From assembly GCA_964481175.1 (NCBI GenBank), contig CAYZSZ010000002.1, positions 1 to 62,525 on the forward strand: DNA of 62,525 bases, written 5' to 3'. Made by a program: the position numbers and the translations under genes. Below are positions 17,858 through 26,149 of this stretch, one piece after another. The notes beneath the pieces were generated by a model that was not told the origin of the DNA, did no database searches, and saw nothing but the letters and a program-made list of their open reading frames with translations. This stretch comes from JAGOVB01 sp964481175 (GTDB lineage: Bacteria; Patescibacteriota; Minisyncoccia; Phycocordibacterales; PALSA-1337). The stretch's first letter is position 1, and each line of letters begins with the position of its first letter.

Positions 17858-19669
17858 ATGGGATTCATCGACTTTTTAACAGGTAAAAAAGAAGAAAAGC
17901 CAGCAGTAGCATCCATACTACCGCAGGAAATATATGAAGCTGGTGTACTTGAGCTCAAAGACATCATTGCTCCATCTGCACTCAAAATCACCCCAAAAGA
18001 ACTCAACTTGGGAGAAAAAGTAGCGCGAACTTTCTTTGTCATTTCATACCCTCGTTTCCTTACCGAGTCTTGGTTTGCGCCTATCATCAACCTCGACAAG
18101 ATATTCAACATTTCAATATTCGTGCACCCAGTAGACACTGCAAAAGTATTACGACACTTCCAAAAGAAAGTAGCAGAGGTGCAAAGCCAGATCAATGACC
18201 GTGAAAGAAAAGGGCTCGTACGTGACCCAATGCTCGACACTGCCTACCAAGACCTCGAGAGCCTACGTGACAACCTCCTACAGGCCCAGGAAAAGATATT
18301 TGATGTGGGGGTATACATCACACTTTTTGCAGACAACGATACTGAGCTCGACAAAATAGAGTCAGAAGTAAAGTCGATTCTCGAAGCGAAACTAGTGTAT
18401 ATAAAACCAGCCTTATTCCAGCAGGAAGAGGGATACAAGAGCGTACTTCCAACAGGTACTGACTTGCTCGAAGTGCATTCAAAACTGAACTCATCACCAC
18501 TCTCAAGCCTCTTTCCATTCGTTTCATTTGACCTCACTTCAGACAAAGGTATTTTGTACGGAATAAATAGACACAACTCTTCACTAGTTTTGTTTGATCG
18601 ATTTCTTTTGGAAAACTATAACTCAGTAACATTCGCAAAGGCTGGATCTGGAAAATCATACACAACAAAGCTCGAAATTCTTCGTAGTTTGATGTTTGAT
18701 ACCGAGGTGATCGTGATCGACCCAGAACGAGAATACGAATATATGGCCGAGGCAACGGGAGGGAAGTACTTCAATATTTCACTTACTTCAGAGCACCACA
18801 TCAACCCATTTGACCTTCCGATGCCTCGAGAAGACGAAGCAGTATCTGACGTTTTGCGATCACACATCGTAAACCTAGTAGGACTATTTCGTATCATGCT
18901 TGGAGGGCTCTCACAGGAAGAAGATGCGATCATCGATCGTGCAATCACCGAAACTTACGCTCTAAAAGATATTACCGCAGAATCAAACTTCGCAAATGTT
19001 GAACCTCCACTCATGTCAGACTTTGAGCTAGTGCTTGCAGGTATGGAAGGTGCTGACTCACTTGTACAACGACTCACAAAGTATACAAAGGGAACATGGT
19101 CAGGCTTTATCAACCGCCCTACAAACGTCGATATCAACAAAAAATTCGTCGTATTCTCACTTCGAGACATGGAAGACGAGCTCAAACCAGTAGCGATGTA
19201 TATCGTCACCCATTACATCTGGAGCGCCGTGCGCAAGAATCTAAAGAAAAGACTGCTCGTAATCGATGAGGCATGGTGGATGATGAAATCAGAAGATACG
19301 GCTTCATTCCTACTCGGTTTGGCAAAGCGAGGACGAAAATACTTCCTCGGTTTGGCGACCATCACTCAGGACGTCGACGACTTCCTCAAGTCTCCATACG
19401 GACTACCGATCATCACAAACTCTTCGATTCAGATGCTTATGAAGCAATCGGCTTCTTCAATGGATATTATCCAGCGTACATTCAACCTTACAGACGAAGA
19501 AAAATATTTACTTCTTGAATCAGATGTAGGAGAGGGAATATTCTTCGTCGGTATGAAACACGTCGCAATCAAAGTAATCGCTTCTTATACTGAGGACCAG
19601 ATCATCACTACCAACCCTTCACAAATCCTAGAAATCAAACGAGCAAAAGCCGAGCTCGAACAACAATGA
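17858..19669 (+). CDS. virB4: VirB4-like type IV secretion ATPase
   Basis: This 603 aa protein energises type IV secretion. The C-terminal RecA-like domain has Walker A FAKAGSGKSYTTKLE (about 262-276) and Walker B LLVIDEAWWMM (about 466). RGRKYFLGLATITQDVDDF follows, the typical VirB4 motif after Walker B. The N-terminal half matches the CagE/TrbE/VirB-type region. It is shorter than VirB4 of Proteobacteria, in keeping with the separate N-terminal-like gene just upstream. Its stop overlaps the next start by 4 bases. No VirB11 or VirD4 equivalent is found in the window. Confidence 0.9.
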   Translation: MGFIDFLTGKKEEKPAVASILPQEIYEAGVLELKDIIAPSALKITPKELNLGEKVARTFFVISYPRFLTESWFAPIINLDKIFNISIFVHPVDTAKVLRHFQKKVAEVQSQINDRERKGLVRDPMLDTAYQDLESLRDNLLQAQEKIFDVGVYITLFADNDTELDKIESEVKSILEAKLVYIKPALFQQEEGYKSVLPTGTDLLEVHSKLNSSPLSSLFPFVSFDLTSDKGILYGINRHNSSLVLFDRFLLENYNSVTFAKAGSGKSYTTKLEILRSLMFDTEVIVIDPEREYEYMAEATGGKYFNISLTSEHHINPFDLPMPREDEAVSDVLRSHIVNLVGLFRIMLGGLSQEEDAIIDRAITETYALKDITAESNFANVEPPLMSDFELVLAGMEGADSLVQRLTKYTKGTWSGFINRPTNVDINKKFVVFSLRDMEDELKPVAMYIVTHYIWSAVRKNLKKRLLVIDEAWWMMKSEDTASFLLGLAKRGRKYFLGLATITQDVDDFLKSPYGLPIITNSSIQMLMKQSASSMDIIQRTFNLTDEEKYLLLESDVGEGIFFVGMKHVAIKVIASYTEDQIITTNPSQILEIKRAKAELEQQ

Positions 19670-20127
19670 GTAAACAAAAATGGGTAGCTTTCTATGCAGC
19701 AGTAATATTTATAGACATACTCCAAGTACTCCTGGATCTTCTTGCGATTGGAGTCATTATTAACCGAGGGATCGACATTGTGGTCTTCTTTCTACTTCCA
19801 TTTTCACTACATTTAGCTGGTGTTAATATGACAGATCCGAAAAAAATAGCGAGCATGCTGGGCGCTGGTACCCTCGAAATGCTTCCTGGACTAGACGCAC
19901 TTCCTCTCTGGACACTAGATCTTGTGGTTATCCATGCATTCTCCAAAGGAAAGGAGGTTTTTGAAAAAGTTGCCCCAACTACCGCAAAGCATATGTTAAA
20001 GATAAAATCATCAGCTGAAAGAATACGCAAACCTTTAAACAAAGATGGGGTGCGTCTCCCACAAAAAGACACAGGTGATGAGGAAATCGCTGCTGATTAT
20101 TCAGAAATAAGTCGTGATACAATATAG
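19666..20127 (+). CDS. Small polytopic membrane protein, VirB-like locus
   Basis: The 153 aa protein has two to three membrane helices in the first 100 residues (WVAFYAAVIFIDILQVLLDLL and INRGIDIVVFFLLPFSLHL). A basic, soluble C-terminus follows (KIKSSAERIRKPLNKDGVRL). I do not recognise a family. It is coupled to virB4 by an ATGA overlap, so it is made in step with the ATPase and probably belongs to the inner-membrane platform. Confidence 0.68.
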   Translation: MSKQKWVAFYAAVIFIDILQVLLDLLAIGVIINRGIDIVVFFLLPFSLHLAGVNMTDPKKIASMLGAGTLEMLPGLDALPLWTLDLVVIHAFSKGKEVFEKVAPTTAKHMLKIKSSAERIRKPLNKDGVRLPQKDTGDEEIAADYSEISRDTI

Positions 20128-20132
20128 GGACG

Positions 20133-21113
20133 ATGCAACGTCTTTATTTTGTACTTTTTTTACTTTTTTTCATACCAATATCTGCCTTTGGACAGGTTCC
20201 AACGGCTATAGATAGCATTGAAATAAATATGAGCCCTGAGAGTCCTGCGCCTGGTCAACAAGTAACTATAAAGGTCGCAAGTTACTCTCTGGATCTTACA
20301 CGTTCATCGATCGTCTGGCTTATCGATGGCAAACAAGCTCAGTCGGGAACTGGGTTAGATACATTTACCATAAACGCCCCAACAAATGGCAAAAGTACTA
20401 CCGTGGGCATAGCGATTCGTACTGCAGCTGGTAGAGACCTACGCAGAAACGTAGTCATCCGCCCTGGTGATGTAAGTATTGCCTGGGAAGCAATAGGCTA
20501 TACACCTCCTCTTTTCAAAGGGAAGGGTCTACCTTCATACCAAGGATCGATCCATTTTGTGGCTGTTCCGGAACTATACAAAAACGGCACTCGCATCAAC
20601 CCACAAGATCTTATTTATACTTGGAAAAAGGGATCGACGGTGCTGGGAAGCAATTCTGGATACGGCAAACAAGATGTTGTCATAGCAGGCAACGTAGTGC
20701 CAGAGCCTATGACCGTACGCGTTGATGTGCAATCAAGAGACGGACTTACAAGAGGCGCAGGCACTGTTGTAGTTGATTTTTATGACCCAGAAGTTCAATT
20801 TTATAAAGAAGATCCGTTGTATGGAGTGCTCTACAATAGAGCGCTCATAGACCAGGAGCCACTAACAAACAACGAATTCAAGGTAACCGCCGCCCCTTAT
20901 AATTTTAGCGATGTTGGGAGCTACAATTGGAGCATCAATGGCGATATTCAGCCAGATTTAAATACTCAAAAGAGTATCACTTTTAGAAACAACGGCAACG
21001 TAAGCGGACAAACATTGATCGGCCTTGAAATACGCAGTGCACGAAACATACTCCAGTCCGCAAAACGAGATTTTACGGTATACTTTAGTAAACGAACAAG
21101 CGAACAAGAATGA
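20133..21113 (+). CDS. Secreted beta-rich protein with Ig/PKD-like repeats, VirB-like locus
   Basis: The 326 aa protein starts with a signal peptide (LYFVLFLLFFIPISAFG). The mature part is rich in beta-prone, repeated segments such as SPESPAPGQQVTIKVASYS and YTWKKGSTVLGSNSG, which recall Ig-like or PKD-type surface modules. No catalytic motif is visible. It is probably an external or cell-wall component of the secretion or attachment machine. It lies 5 bases after its upstream neighbour and overlaps the next gene by 4 bases. The fold assignment is by composition only. Confidence 0.68.
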   Translation: MQRLYFVLFLLFFIPISAFGQVPTAIDSIEINMSPESPAPGQQVTIKVASYSLDLTRSSIVWLIDGKQAQSGTGLDTFTINAPTNGKSTTVGIAIRTAAGRDLRRNVVIRPGDVSIAWEAIGYTPPLFKGKGLPSYQGSIHFVAVPELYKNGTRINPQDLIYTWKKGSTVLGSNSGYGKQDVVIAGNVVPEPMTVRVDVQSRDGLTRGAGTVVVDFYDPEVQFYKEDPLYGVLYNRALIDQEPLTNNEFKVTAAPYNFSDVGSYNWSINGDIQPDLNTQKSITFRNNGNVSGQTLIGLEIRSARNILQSAKRDFTVYFSKRTSEQE

Positions 21114-22222
21114 AGAAAATAATCTTATCACTATTCATATTCCTTCCGCTCTTCTCATTTGCAGCCTCATCACACTACGTACTACTAGAGCCTTTACCGT
21201 GTATCCAGAACACAGGGCAAGGAGATAGTGACACAGCTTGTGCTGAAGGCACCATGATCAAAGAAATAAAAGCTGAGACGTATATCGCTTATATATACAA
21301 CTTCTCAATCGCTTTTGCTGCTGTTGCTGCTGTCGTGGTGATCATATATGCAGGCTTTGAATATGCATTGAGCGACATCGTCACAAAAAAGAGTGACGCA
21401 AAGGCACGTATCGGCAACGCTATCTGGGGACTTATCACAATTATCTCTTCATATTTTATTCTTGAAACAATCGACCCCAGACTAGTAAATATCGACACTC
21501 AACTACCACCAATCAAAATAACTGGTGTACGTTTCAACTACGAAGGGCTATTACAAACTGCGGACGAAAGAATAAATAAGGATTTGAGCGATGCACTTGA
21601 AAGCGTAAAACCGTTGGAAGCAGAAGCAAAGATCTTGAGAGCTGAAGCGGCAGAGTACAGAAAACAAGCTGCGGCAGCTATTTCTGACCCAGAAAAATCT
21701 GGCGCACTCCAAGTAAAAGCCGCTAGAGCAGAGCAAAATGCAATAGAGCTTGAAAGGGAAGCAAAAAGACTGACCTCAGACGCGACTCTAAAAGCTGGAT
21801 TTGATAAGGTTGATGCGGCTATAGATTCGATCTCGGGCGGAACAATCACACAACGAGAACAAGAAGAAATCGATCTCCGAAAGCAAGAGTTGATCAACGT
21901 CAACAATAGAAACATCGAAACGGTTAAGAAGGCGGGTGATATTGAGGGTGTTAAAATTCTTGAAAACAAGCAAGAATTTTATCTCGAGCAACTCGATCAA
22001 AACCTTTATTTTGAAAGAAGCTTAAAAGCAGCGCAAGAAACGGTTTTGGAATACAATACTGTGGAAGGCGCTCGAGACTCAGCTACTATCAAATCATTGA
22101 TTGAGGACGTAAAAAAGTACAATACCGAAAGAAATTTCTTATCAGCTGAAGAAAACGCGATACTAGCGGCTGAAAAAGCAAACGTAGTAAAGAAGCTTGA
22201 AGACCTAATCAAGCCACAATAA
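21110..22222 (+). CDS. VirB2/TrbC pilin-like protein with long coiled-coil extension
   Basis: The first 140 residues look like a VirB2/TrbC-type pilin: a signal peptide, a short loop with two cysteines, and two hydrophobic helices (IYNFSIAFAAVAAVVVIIYA and IGNAIWGLITIISSYFILE) separated by a charged turn. Unlike VirB2 (about 100-120 aa), it continues for about 230 residues as an Ala/Glu/Lys-rich coiled coil (AEAKILRAEAAEYRKQAAAA). This is an unusual fusion for a pilin, so a structural scaffold role is also possible. Both ends overlap neighbours (ATGA and TAATG), showing tight coupling within the locus. Confidence 0.68.
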   Translation: MKKIILSLFIFLPLFSFAASSHYVLLEPLPCIQNTGQGDSDTACAEGTMIKEIKAETYIAYIYNFSIAFAAVAAVVVIIYAGFEYALSDIVTKKSDAKARIGNAIWGLITIISSYFILETIDPRLVNIDTQLPPIKITGVRFNYEGLLQTADERINKDLSDALESVKPLEAEAKILRAEAAEYRKQAAAAISDPEKSGALQVKAARAEQNAIELEREAKRLTSDATLKAGFDKVDAAIDSISGGTITQREQEEIDLRKQELINVNNRNIETVKKAGDIEGVKILENKQEFYLEQLDQNLYFERSLKAAQETVLEYNTVEGARDSATIKSLIEDVKKYNTERNFLSAEENAILAAEKANVVKKLEDLIKPQ

Positions 22223-23448
22223 TGTCACGAACCACCACCTTCATCCTCACACTTGTTGTCATAGTCCTCCTTCTTGTCGGAGCGTGGTGGTATTTCTTTT
22301 TCGAAAAGGGGACTAATGGTGGTGCAAACAATCAAAACAACGCTTCTTCTACCCGCCCCGGCTTTTCTCCTTTAAATCCGAGCACTCCGGTACCACAAAC
22401 CAATTCAGATCCTGCAACGAGCACATCGACCGGAACTGTGTCTGAGCCATCTACAGCAACCCTTCCAAAGATCCGCAAATTGTATGCCACACCAGTAGCT
22501 ACCGGTATCGTCGGCTCATCGACTGCAAGCAGCACCTCGGTTTTCTTTGTCGATCGTGGAACTGGTCATGTATATAACGCAGAAATTGCCACACAAAACC
22601 CAACAAAGCTTTCAAACACAACTATTCTGCGTGTATATGAGAGTCTTTTTGATGTAAATGGAAAAAATGTCCTGATGAGATACATCAAAGAAGGAACAGA
22701 GATCGTTACAACGATGTATGCGCCAGTCAAAGAAGAGATACGGGCAAAGTTTCTTTCAAACAACATTAGCTCTATTGCAATATCTCCAAAAGGAGACAGG
22801 ATATTTACTCTAGAAAAAACTGCGGCAGGCTCTATCGGCTATATTTCAAAACTCGATGGCACTACAAAAGCAGAGATCTTTAATTCTCCTCTCAAAGAGT
22901 GGGTTGCAACCTGGCCAGAGGAGGGAACAATCACACTTACCACAAAAGCAAATCGCCTCAGCCCTGGTTATCTTTTCTTTTTGAATACAAAAACAGGAGG
23001 TCTCACAAAGATTCTTGGGCCGATAAATGGTCTCACCACAAATACCAGCAGAGACGCTAAAAAAGTTCTATACAGCACCTCTGTGGCAGGCAGAGTGGAG
23101 AACAGAGTTCTCACTGTCGCAGATGGATCAAATCAAAATACACTCTTCCAGACCCTGCCTGAAAAATGTATCTGGGGCAATATAAAAAAGACTAGCCTAT
23201 ACTGTGCGGTGGCCACTGAGCCTCTCAAAAATCTGCCTGATGACTGGTACAAAGGCCTAACGAAGGGAGTGGATCAAATATGGCACCTAGATACTGTCAC
23301 GAACGATGTATATAAAGTCTCAAATCTATTCAGCGAAACTGGAGTCCCTATCGACGCAATAGACCTGACCCTCGATCCAAAAGAGCAAGGACTATTCTTT
23401 ATAAACTACAACGATCTCAGTCTCTGGTCTATTGATTTGGCAAATTAA
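22222..23448 (+). CDS. Membrane-anchored protein with possible beta-propeller domain
   Basis: The 408 aa protein has an N-terminal anchor (TFILTLVVIVLLLVGAWWYF). A low-complexity Asn/Ser/Thr/Pro linker (about 34-75) follows, then a large external domain with repeated beta-strand patterns (ISPKGDRIFTLEKTA, NTSRDAKKVLYSTSV) like TolB/WD-type propeller blades. No enzyme motif is seen. It is the last gene of the VirB-like locus, coupled by a 1-base overlap. Its 3' end overlaps the convergent yidC by 20 bases. Confidence 0.7.
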   Translation: MSRTTTFILTLVVIVLLLVGAWWYFFFEKGTNGGANNQNNASSTRPGFSPLNPSTPVPQTNSDPATSTSTGTVSEPSTATLPKIRKLYATPVATGIVGSSTASSTSVFFVDRGTGHVYNAEIATQNPTKLSNTTILRVYESLFDVNGKNVLMRYIKEGTEIVTTMYAPVKEEIRAKFLSNNISSIAISPKGDRIFTLEKTAAGSIGYISKLDGTTKAEIFNSPLKEWVATWPEEGTITLTTKANRLSPGYLFFLNTKTGGLTKILGPINGLTTNTSRDAKKVLYSTSVAGRVENRVLTVADGSNQNTLFQTLPEKCIWGNIKKTSLYCAVATEPLKNLPDDWYKGLTKGVDQIWHLDTVTNDVYKVSNLFSETGVPIDAIDLTLDPKEQGLFFINYNDLSLWSIDLAN

Positions 23449-24145
23449 GAATCTTTCTCTTTACGTAGATTTCCTGACCCAATGTAAACAAGCTGCTAAC
23501 TGTCCAATAGAGTGCAATTACTCCAGATGTTGTGTATGAAATGATCAACACCATAACAGGGAATATATATTTCATCTGAACTGACATACTTCGAGCAAAA
23601 TCCTCTTGAAATGAAGCGTCTTCTTTCTTTTCTGGAGTCTTTCCTACCGCGTATTTAATCTGAAAGAACTGAGCTACGGCCGCGAATATAGCGAGGACTA
23701 TATTTCTGCCTGCAATGTCAAAATATCCAAACAAATGCATGCTAATTATAGGAACCTTTATAAATGAGTATAAGAGACCGGTGTTTACTGAGGGTAGTCC
23801 AGATCGAACAAATATAGAGTATAGAGCAAAAAGAATCGGCAACTGGATCAGAATGAGCAAAATGCTTGAAAAAGGGTTTACTTGTTTCTTTTTATACAGC
23901 TCAAAGGTGGCAACAGAGAGCGCTTGTTTATCGTCTTTAAACTTTTTTTGAAGCGCTTCTAGCTCTGGCTGGACTTCTTTCATACGAGCTTGGGTGATAA
24001 TGGCCTTTTTTGAAAGAGGAAATAGTGCGAGCTTTACAATACAGGTAAACAAAATCACAGCGATACCAGCATCGATCCAAGGAAGAAAATCAAAAAGGAA
24101 TATTAAGCCGTTATATAAAGGTCTGAAGATATATTCGTGGTACAT
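23429..24145 (-). CDS. yidC: YidC/Oxa1 membrane protein insertase
   Basis: The protein inserts proteins into the cytoplasmic membrane. It is 238 aa, the short Gram-positive-like form without the large periplasmic domain. It has five membrane segments, with SKKAIITQARMKEVQPELEAL in the cytoplasmic helical hairpin after the first, and NPFSSILLILIQLPILFALYSIF. The conserved membrane-groove arginine is not obvious by eye. It follows rpmH and rnpA in the classical order. TACAAT lies seven bases before the ATG. No lipobox cysteine is seen at the N-terminus. Confidence 0.93.
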   Translation of the reverse strand: MYHEYIFRPLYNGLIFLFDFLPWIDAGIAVILFTCIVKLALFPLSKKAIITQARMKEVQPELEALQKKFKDDKQALSVATFELYKKKQVNPFSSILLILIQLPILFALYSIFVRSGLPSVNTGLLYSFIKVPIISMHLFGYFDIAGRNIVLAIFAAVAQFFQIKYAVGKTPEKKEDASFQEDFARSMSVQMKYIFPVMVLIISYTTSGVIALYWTVSSLFTLGQEIYVKRKILNLPNQ

Positions 24146-24150
24146 AAGGA

Positions 24151-24471
24151 CTATTGTAGCGAAGCTTTAGCCAATAGGGAAGCGACCTCGTCTGTTAGCG
24201 TTTTGAAAGAAACTTGTTCTAGGTCATTTTTAGCAAAGATAATTCCTTGAATTCCTTTGACCGGAACAATCACTGAATACACTCGTCTTCGTGCTCGATT
24301 ACGAATCACTGCCTTTTTACTAACTTTTTTAGGTGTAGACACAGAAAACCGGCCAGTTGAATCGCCGGTTTTTCTATATTTCAACCAAACATTTTCTGAA
24401 TGCAATGATCTTCCTGATTGCATCACCTCAGAAAACAGGTCTTTTGAGAGCCTGGTTGAGCGCTTTAACAT
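24151..24471 (-). CDS. rnpA: Ribonuclease P protein component
   Basis: This is the protein subunit that helps the RNase P RNA process tRNA 5' ends. At 106 aa it has normal length and the family signature KKAVIRNRARRRVYSVI (the RNR motif) plus FSVSTPKKVSKK before it. It lies 1 base after the rpmH stop and 5 bases before yidC, the conserved bacterial order next to the origin. Confidence 0.95.
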   Translation of the reverse strand: MLKRSTRLSKDLFSEVMQSGRSLHSENVWLKYRKTGDSTGRFSVSTPKKVSKKAVIRNRARRRVYSVIVPVKGIQGIIFAKNDLEQVSFKTLTDEVASLLAKASLQ

Positions 24472-24472
24472 A

Positions 24473-24607
24473 CTAGACAGATAGCTTCTTGCGGCCTTTT
24501 TGTCGGCGTCGCTGAAGAACCTTCTTTCCGTTCTTTGATTTGTTTCTTACGAGAAAGCCGTGTGTTCGTGCGCGCTTTCGTCTCTTAGGGCTATATGTTG
24601 TTGACAT
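24473..24607 (-). CDS. rpmH: 50S ribosomal protein L34
   Basis: This 44 aa frame reads MSTTYSPKRRKRARTHGFLV and then a lysine/arginine-rich tail ending RKKLSV, which is plain L34. It starts at ATG 24607 on the minus strand and stops at 24473-24475. The gene is the first of rpmH-rnpA-yidC and is divergent from dnaA. That arrangement marks the replication origin region in many bacteria. Confidence 0.96.
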   Translation of the reverse strand: MSTTYSPKRRKRARTHGFLVRNKSKNGKKVLQRRRQKGRKKLSV

Positions 24608-24713
24608 AGTTGTACCACTATATATCATTATCCCCAATTAATCAACAGCTTTTCAACAAAATTTATCGATTTGCACAAGTAGCGGCATTTATAAACAGGT
24701 ATATAATTTGCTT
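24608..24713. promoter_or_regulatory. rpmH-dnaA divergent promoter region with DnaA-box-like sites
   Basis: This AT-rich spacer holds TTATCCCCA (24628-24636) and TTTTCAACA (24650-24658), each one base away from the DnaA box consensus. A TATAAT at 24702-24707 serves dnaA. The boxes could regulate dnaA or be part of the origin. No strong -35 is visible at the right distance from the dnaA -10. Confidence 0.5.
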
Positions 24714-26051
24714 ATGATCGATATAAATAATCTATGGCAGTCAGTCCTAAACGAAATCCAGTTAGAAGTATCGAAGAGCAATTTCATAATGTGGTTCAAA
24801 GACACCTCACTAGGGAAGATAGACGACGGCGTAGTTTACCTCCATGTTCCTAGCGCTTTCTACCAAGAATGGCTACAAAAGAAGTTCCACAACAACATTC
24901 TACGAGTTTTGAGAAAATACAACGAACAAGTTCGAGCTTTGGAGTATGTAATCTCTGACAAAAAGGATAAAAAGAAGGTAGAGGCAAAGCAAACCCCACA
25001 AGTAAACGCTAGTTTTCCTCTTCAAGACCTCTATATCAACAAAAATGACAATCTAAACCCAAAATACACCTTCGAAAACTTTGTAGTAGGCCCTTACAAC
25101 GAGCTTGCACACGCAGCCTCTCAAGCTGTCATACAGCGCCCGGGCCAGGCTTATAACCCATTCTTTATATATGGAGACACAGGGAGGGGAAAAACACACC
25201 TAATCCAAGCAATAGGGAACTTTATCAAAGAAGCGTACCCAGAAAAGAAAGTTTACTATATGACTTCAGAAAAGTTTGGATCTGAGTGCCTCGTTGCCCT
25301 CCAAACAGGGAAGACTCAAGACTTCAAAGAGCGCTACCGCAAATACGACGTGATTATTATGGACGATATCCAGTTCTTTTCGAGCAAAGAAAAGTTTCAA
25401 GAAGAGCTTTTTCACCTATTTAATACTCTTTTAGAACAAAACAAGCAGTTTGTTTTCTCATCAGACAAGCACCCAAACCAGATTCCTGGTCTCGAAGATC
25501 GCCTCCGCTCACGTTTTGGAGCTGGAATGCTCATCGACCTACCTTCACCAGACCTAGAATCTCGATTGGCTATCATCAAAGCAAAAAGTCTTCTTCAAAA
25601 CCTCATTTTGGAGCCAGAGCTCATCGAATATATCGCTGAGAGCTTGGATGGAAACATCCGAGAACTAGAAGGAGTGATGAATACTATATCGATCCAGACC
25701 CAAATGAAGGGAAGACTAACAATAAACGATATAAAGGCAATCCTAAAAGACAATACGAAACCAAAAAAGAACACTTCTGTTAAGGATGTTATAAAGATTG
25801 TGGCTAACTACTACAACATCAACGAAGAGAGCATATACGACAAGACTCGAAAAAAGGAAGTTGTTAAGCCTCGCCAAGTAATCATGTTTCTCCTCCGAGA
25901 AGATTTCAACATTTCATACCCATCGATTGGGGAAAAGATGGGGGGAAGAGACCATACAACTGTGATTCATTCCTGTGAAAAAGTGAAAGACGAGTTGAAA
26001 ACTAATTCACTTTTGTCTCAGGAGATAGGTCAGTTGAGGACAATGTTATAA
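24714..26051 (+). CDS. dnaA: Chromosomal replication initiator DnaA
   Basis: DnaA opens the origin and loads the helicase. The 445 aa protein has the N-terminal domain (LWQSVLNEIQLEVSKSNFIMWF), then the AAA+ core with Walker A IYGDTGRGKTHLIQA and Walker B VIIMDDIQFF, and the C-terminal DNA-binding helix-turn-helix with GGRDHTTVIHSCEKV. The Walker A here reads GDTGRGKT where GGxGxGKT is usual. A TTG 6 bases upstream is in frame, but TATAAT (24702-24707) ends six bases before ATG 24714, so the ATG is the likely leaderless start. Confidence 0.97.
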   Translation: MIDINNLWQSVLNEIQLEVSKSNFIMWFKDTSLGKIDDGVVYLHVPSAFYQEWLQKKFHNNILRVLRKYNEQVRALEYVISDKKDKKKVEAKQTPQVNASFPLQDLYINKNDNLNPKYTFENFVVGPYNELAHAASQAVIQRPGQAYNPFFIYGDTGRGKTHLIQAIGNFIKEAYPEKKVYYMTSEKFGSECLVALQTGKTQDFKERYRKYDVIIMDDIQFFSSKEKFQEELFHLFNTLLEQNKQFVFSSDKHPNQIPGLEDRLRSRFGAGMLIDLPSPDLESRLAIIKAKSLLQNLILEPELIEYIAESLDGNIRELEGVMNTISIQTQMKGRLTINDIKAILKDNTKPKKNTSVKDVIKIVANYYNINEESIYDKTRKKEVVKPRQVIMFLLREDFNISYPSIGEKMGGRDHTTVIHSCEKVKDELKTNSLLSQEIGQLRTML

Positions 26052-26149
26052 AAATGTTAATAACTTTATAACAAGACATGTTGTAAAATAAAGACAGAAT
26101 CAACTTTTCCACATATCAACAGCCTTAATAGCCCTAATTTAGAAATATT
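26052..26149. other. dnaA-dnaN spacer, candidate origin of replication
   Basis: The spacer between dnaA and dnaN is very AT-rich, with repeated TTATAAC-like words. It contains TTTTCCACA (26105-26113), a perfect TTWTNCACA DnaA box. With the neighbouring rpmH-rnpA-yidC and dnaN genes this is the best oriC candidate in the window. One good box is few for an origin. A GC-skew plot over the whole genome would be needed to confirm it. Confidence 0.5.

Noticed and set aside
17212..19669. A frameshifted single virB4
   Set aside because: The upstream part has its own -10 box and ATG and ends normally 4 bases before the ATPase gene; a two-gene arrangement explains it better.
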